Positions 4,113 to 5,524 of a DNA stretch of 5,524 nt are shown one piece after another. Position 1 is the stretch's first letter; the number at the start of each line of letters is the position of its first letter. Position numbers and translations under genes: made by a program. Source of the DNA: Methanobacteriota archaeon (GTDB lineage Archaea; Thermoplasmatota; DTKX01; GCA-020343715). The notes below the pieces were generated by a model. It ran no database searches, had not been told where the DNA came from, and was given only the letters and a program-made list of their open reading frames with translations. Where the stretch lies: the NCBI GenBank assembly GCA_030597775.1, contig JAUVRF010000145.1, forward strand, positions 1 to 5,524, in the 5' to 3' direction.

Positions 4113-5524
4113 TCAGAGTTGCCTGGCCGTTCCCTGGATGAGTTCCCAGGCCTTCTCGACATGCCCCTGTTCCACCCTGGTCTGGCCCACGACGAGACGG
4201 AGGGCGAAGACCCCGCCCAGCCTGGTATGGGTAAGGTACAGCTTCCCCGTGGCGTTCAACCTCTCGAGCAGCTCCTGGTTGAGCCGGTCCATCTCATCGA
4301 GGTCATCGACGCCCACCGGGTGGTAGCGGAAGCAGACGAGGTTGACGGGCACGGGCGCCAGGACCTCGAAGTCCTCCGAGGCCTCGATCCGCTCACCGAA
4401 CCAGCGGGCCAACCGGATGTGCTCCCGAACGATGGCCTGCAAGCCCTCGACCCCGTAGCTGCGGATGACGAACCACAACTTGAGGGCGTTGAAGCGCCTT
4501 CCCAGCTGGATGCCCCAGTCCCTGTAGTTAGTGACACCCGCCTCCCGGGTCCGGAGATACTCGGGCATGATCTCGAAGGTCCTTACGAGAGCGTCCGGGT
4601 CCCTGACGAAGTACGCCGAGCAGGGCAGGTTCGACAGCATCCACTTGGGCGGGTTCATGGCGAAGCTGTCGGCCATGACGATGCCGTCGACCATCCATCG
4701 GTAATCGGGCAACAGGAGTGCCGTGCCGGCGTGGGCGGCATCGACGTGGAGCCAGATGCCGTACTTCTGGCAGACCTCACCGATCTCCCTCAAGGGATCG
4801 ATGGCGGTGGAGCCCGTGGTGCCGATGGTGGCCACCGCGATGACCGGCCTCTTCCCATCGTCCAGGTCCTCCTTTATCGCCTTCTCCAGCTCTCCCGGGA
4901 CCATTGCAAAGTCCATGTCCACCGGGACCTTCCGGAGGTTCTCCCTCCCGAGGCCCGCTATCTTGACGCCCTTCTCTATGGAGGAGTGGGTCTCGGTGGA
5001 GCAGGAGGCGGTGAGGTCGCCCCAGACGCCCATCCCCTTTGCGTTGACGGCGTGATCCGTGGCCCGCTCCCTGGCGGAGACGATGGCGCAGAGGGTCGCC
5101 GTGGAGGCGGTATCCTGGAGTACCCCGGTGAATGTCTTGGGCAGCCCCAGCATGTCCCGTAGCCACTCCATGACCCTCTCCTCCAGCTCGGTGGCTGCGG
5201 GTGAGGTCTGCCATATCATGCACTGCACGCTCAGGGCGGAGACGACCATCTCCGCCAGGACGGAGGGCGGGCCGTTGTTGGCGGGAAAGGAGGCGAAGAA
5301 GGAGGGATGCTGCCAGTGGGTGATGCCTGGCATGATGACGGCGTCCAGGTCGGCCATGATCATCTCGAAGGGCTCTCCCGCCTTGGGAGGTGAATCAGGA
5401 AGCTGGGAGGTCACGTGACCGGGTTCGACCTGGGACTTGACGGGATATCCCTCGACCCCGTCCATGTAGTCGGCCATCCAATCCACGACCTCGTGACCTC
5501 GGCGCCTGAACTCCTCTCCATCCA
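4113..5524 (-). CDS. Aromatic-L-amino-acid decarboxylase family enzyme (PLP-dependent, group II)
   Basis: The enzyme probably decarboxylates an aromatic amino acid (Tyr, DOPA, Trp or Phe) to the amine. The frame is open to the window edge. The first complete codons give DGEEFRRRGHEVVDWMADY, and the cut codon ends in TG, so the start is probably there: about 470 residues, close to animal DDC (480). On that numbering, visible family marks are MPGITHWQHPSFFASFP (65-81), the cofactor-stacking His180 (TETHSS), GTTG (235-238), Asp262 (HVDAAHAG), the Schiff-base Lys294 (NPPKWMLSN, codon 4644-4646) and Tyr323 (PEYLRT, codon 4557-4559). That Tyr matches the catalytic loop tyrosine of true decarboxylases; aldehyde synthases have Phe. 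DYRDWGIQLGRR-type sequence follows (NYRDWGIQLGRR). It resembles animal/bacterial enzymes more than archaeal MfnA, suggesting old transfer. Substrate cannot be read from sequence. Confidence 0.93.
   Translation of the reverse strand, partial: DGEEFRRRGHEVVDWMADYMDGVEGYPVKSQVEPGHVTSQLPDSPPKAGEPFEMIMADLDAVIMPGITHWQHPSFFASFPANNGPPSVLAEMVVSALSVQCMIWQTSPAATELEERVMEWLRDMLGLPKTFTGVLQDTASTATLCAIVSARERATDHAVNAKGMGVWGDLTASCSTETHSSIEKGVKIAGLGRENLRKVPVDMDFAMVPGELEKAIKEDLDDGKRPVIAVATIGTTGSTAIDPLREIGEVCQKYGIWLHVDAAHAGTALLLPDYRWMVDGIVMADSFAMNPPKWMLSNLPCSAYFVRDPDALVRTFEIMPEYLRTREAGVTNYRDWGIQLGRRFNALKLWFVIRSYGVEGLQAIVREHIRLARWFGERIEASEDFEVLAPVPVNLVCFRYHPVGVDDLDEMDRLNQELLERLNATGKLYLTHTRLGGVFALRLVVGQTRVEQGHVEKAWELIQGTARQL

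Noticed and set aside
4008..5162. Plus-strand open frame of 384 codons opposite the decarboxylase
   Set aside because: The minus-strand frame carries all catalytic motifs of a known enzyme family. The plus frame has no recognisable motif and is explained by high GC.

Overview
The window comes from a GC-rich archaeon. Four genes in a row, 30S proteins uS13, uS4 and uS11 followed by RNA polymerase subunit Rpo3/RpoD with a ferredoxin-like insert, make up the archaeal 'alpha' ribosomal operon (order S13-S4-S11-D; bacteria have S13-S11-S4-rpoA-L17). GGTGA-type ribosome binding sites and a TGATG stop/start overlap fit this. The acidic/lysine-rich ends of S13 and S4, and the family of the first gene as I remember it, suggest a Thermoplasmata-related euryarchaeote. 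That placement is an inference and not certain.

Layout. Bases 1-1238 (+) hold the nearly complete 3' part of an uncharacterised protein of at least 411 residues. It reads as a longin/roadblock-like N-terminus, a beta-sandwich, and a mixed alpha/beta C-terminal lobe. Bases 1239-1392 are a non-coding leader with one AT-rich promoter-like patch, a perfect 9-bp tandem repeat and a strong ribosome binding site. Bases 1393-4011 (+) are the tightly packed rps13-rps4-rps11-rpo3 operon. Bases 4012-4112 are a convergent intergenic gap with GC-rich hairpin potential and no T-run. Bases 4113-5524 (-) encode a full-length pyridoxal-phosphate aromatic-L-amino-acid decarboxylase whose start codon is cut by the window edge, apparently by one base.

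How the genes work together. S4, S11 and S13 are 30S proteins, and Rpo3 seeds RNA polymerase assembly with Rpo11, so the operon couples ribosome and polymerase synthesis. The usual downstream genes (L18e, L13, S9, rpoN, rpoK) do not follow; the convergent decarboxylase ends the cluster instead. The first gene is not obviously linked to translation.

The most interesting item is the first gene. Its last two domains follow, in order and pattern, the sandwich-plus-platform appendage ('ear') of clathrin adaptors and COPI, and its N-terminus resembles the longin fold of small adaptor subunits. Secondary points are a Cys-to-Ser change in one Fe-S motif of Rpo3, a decaying repeat tail on S4, and a sharp codon-use shift at the start of S13.
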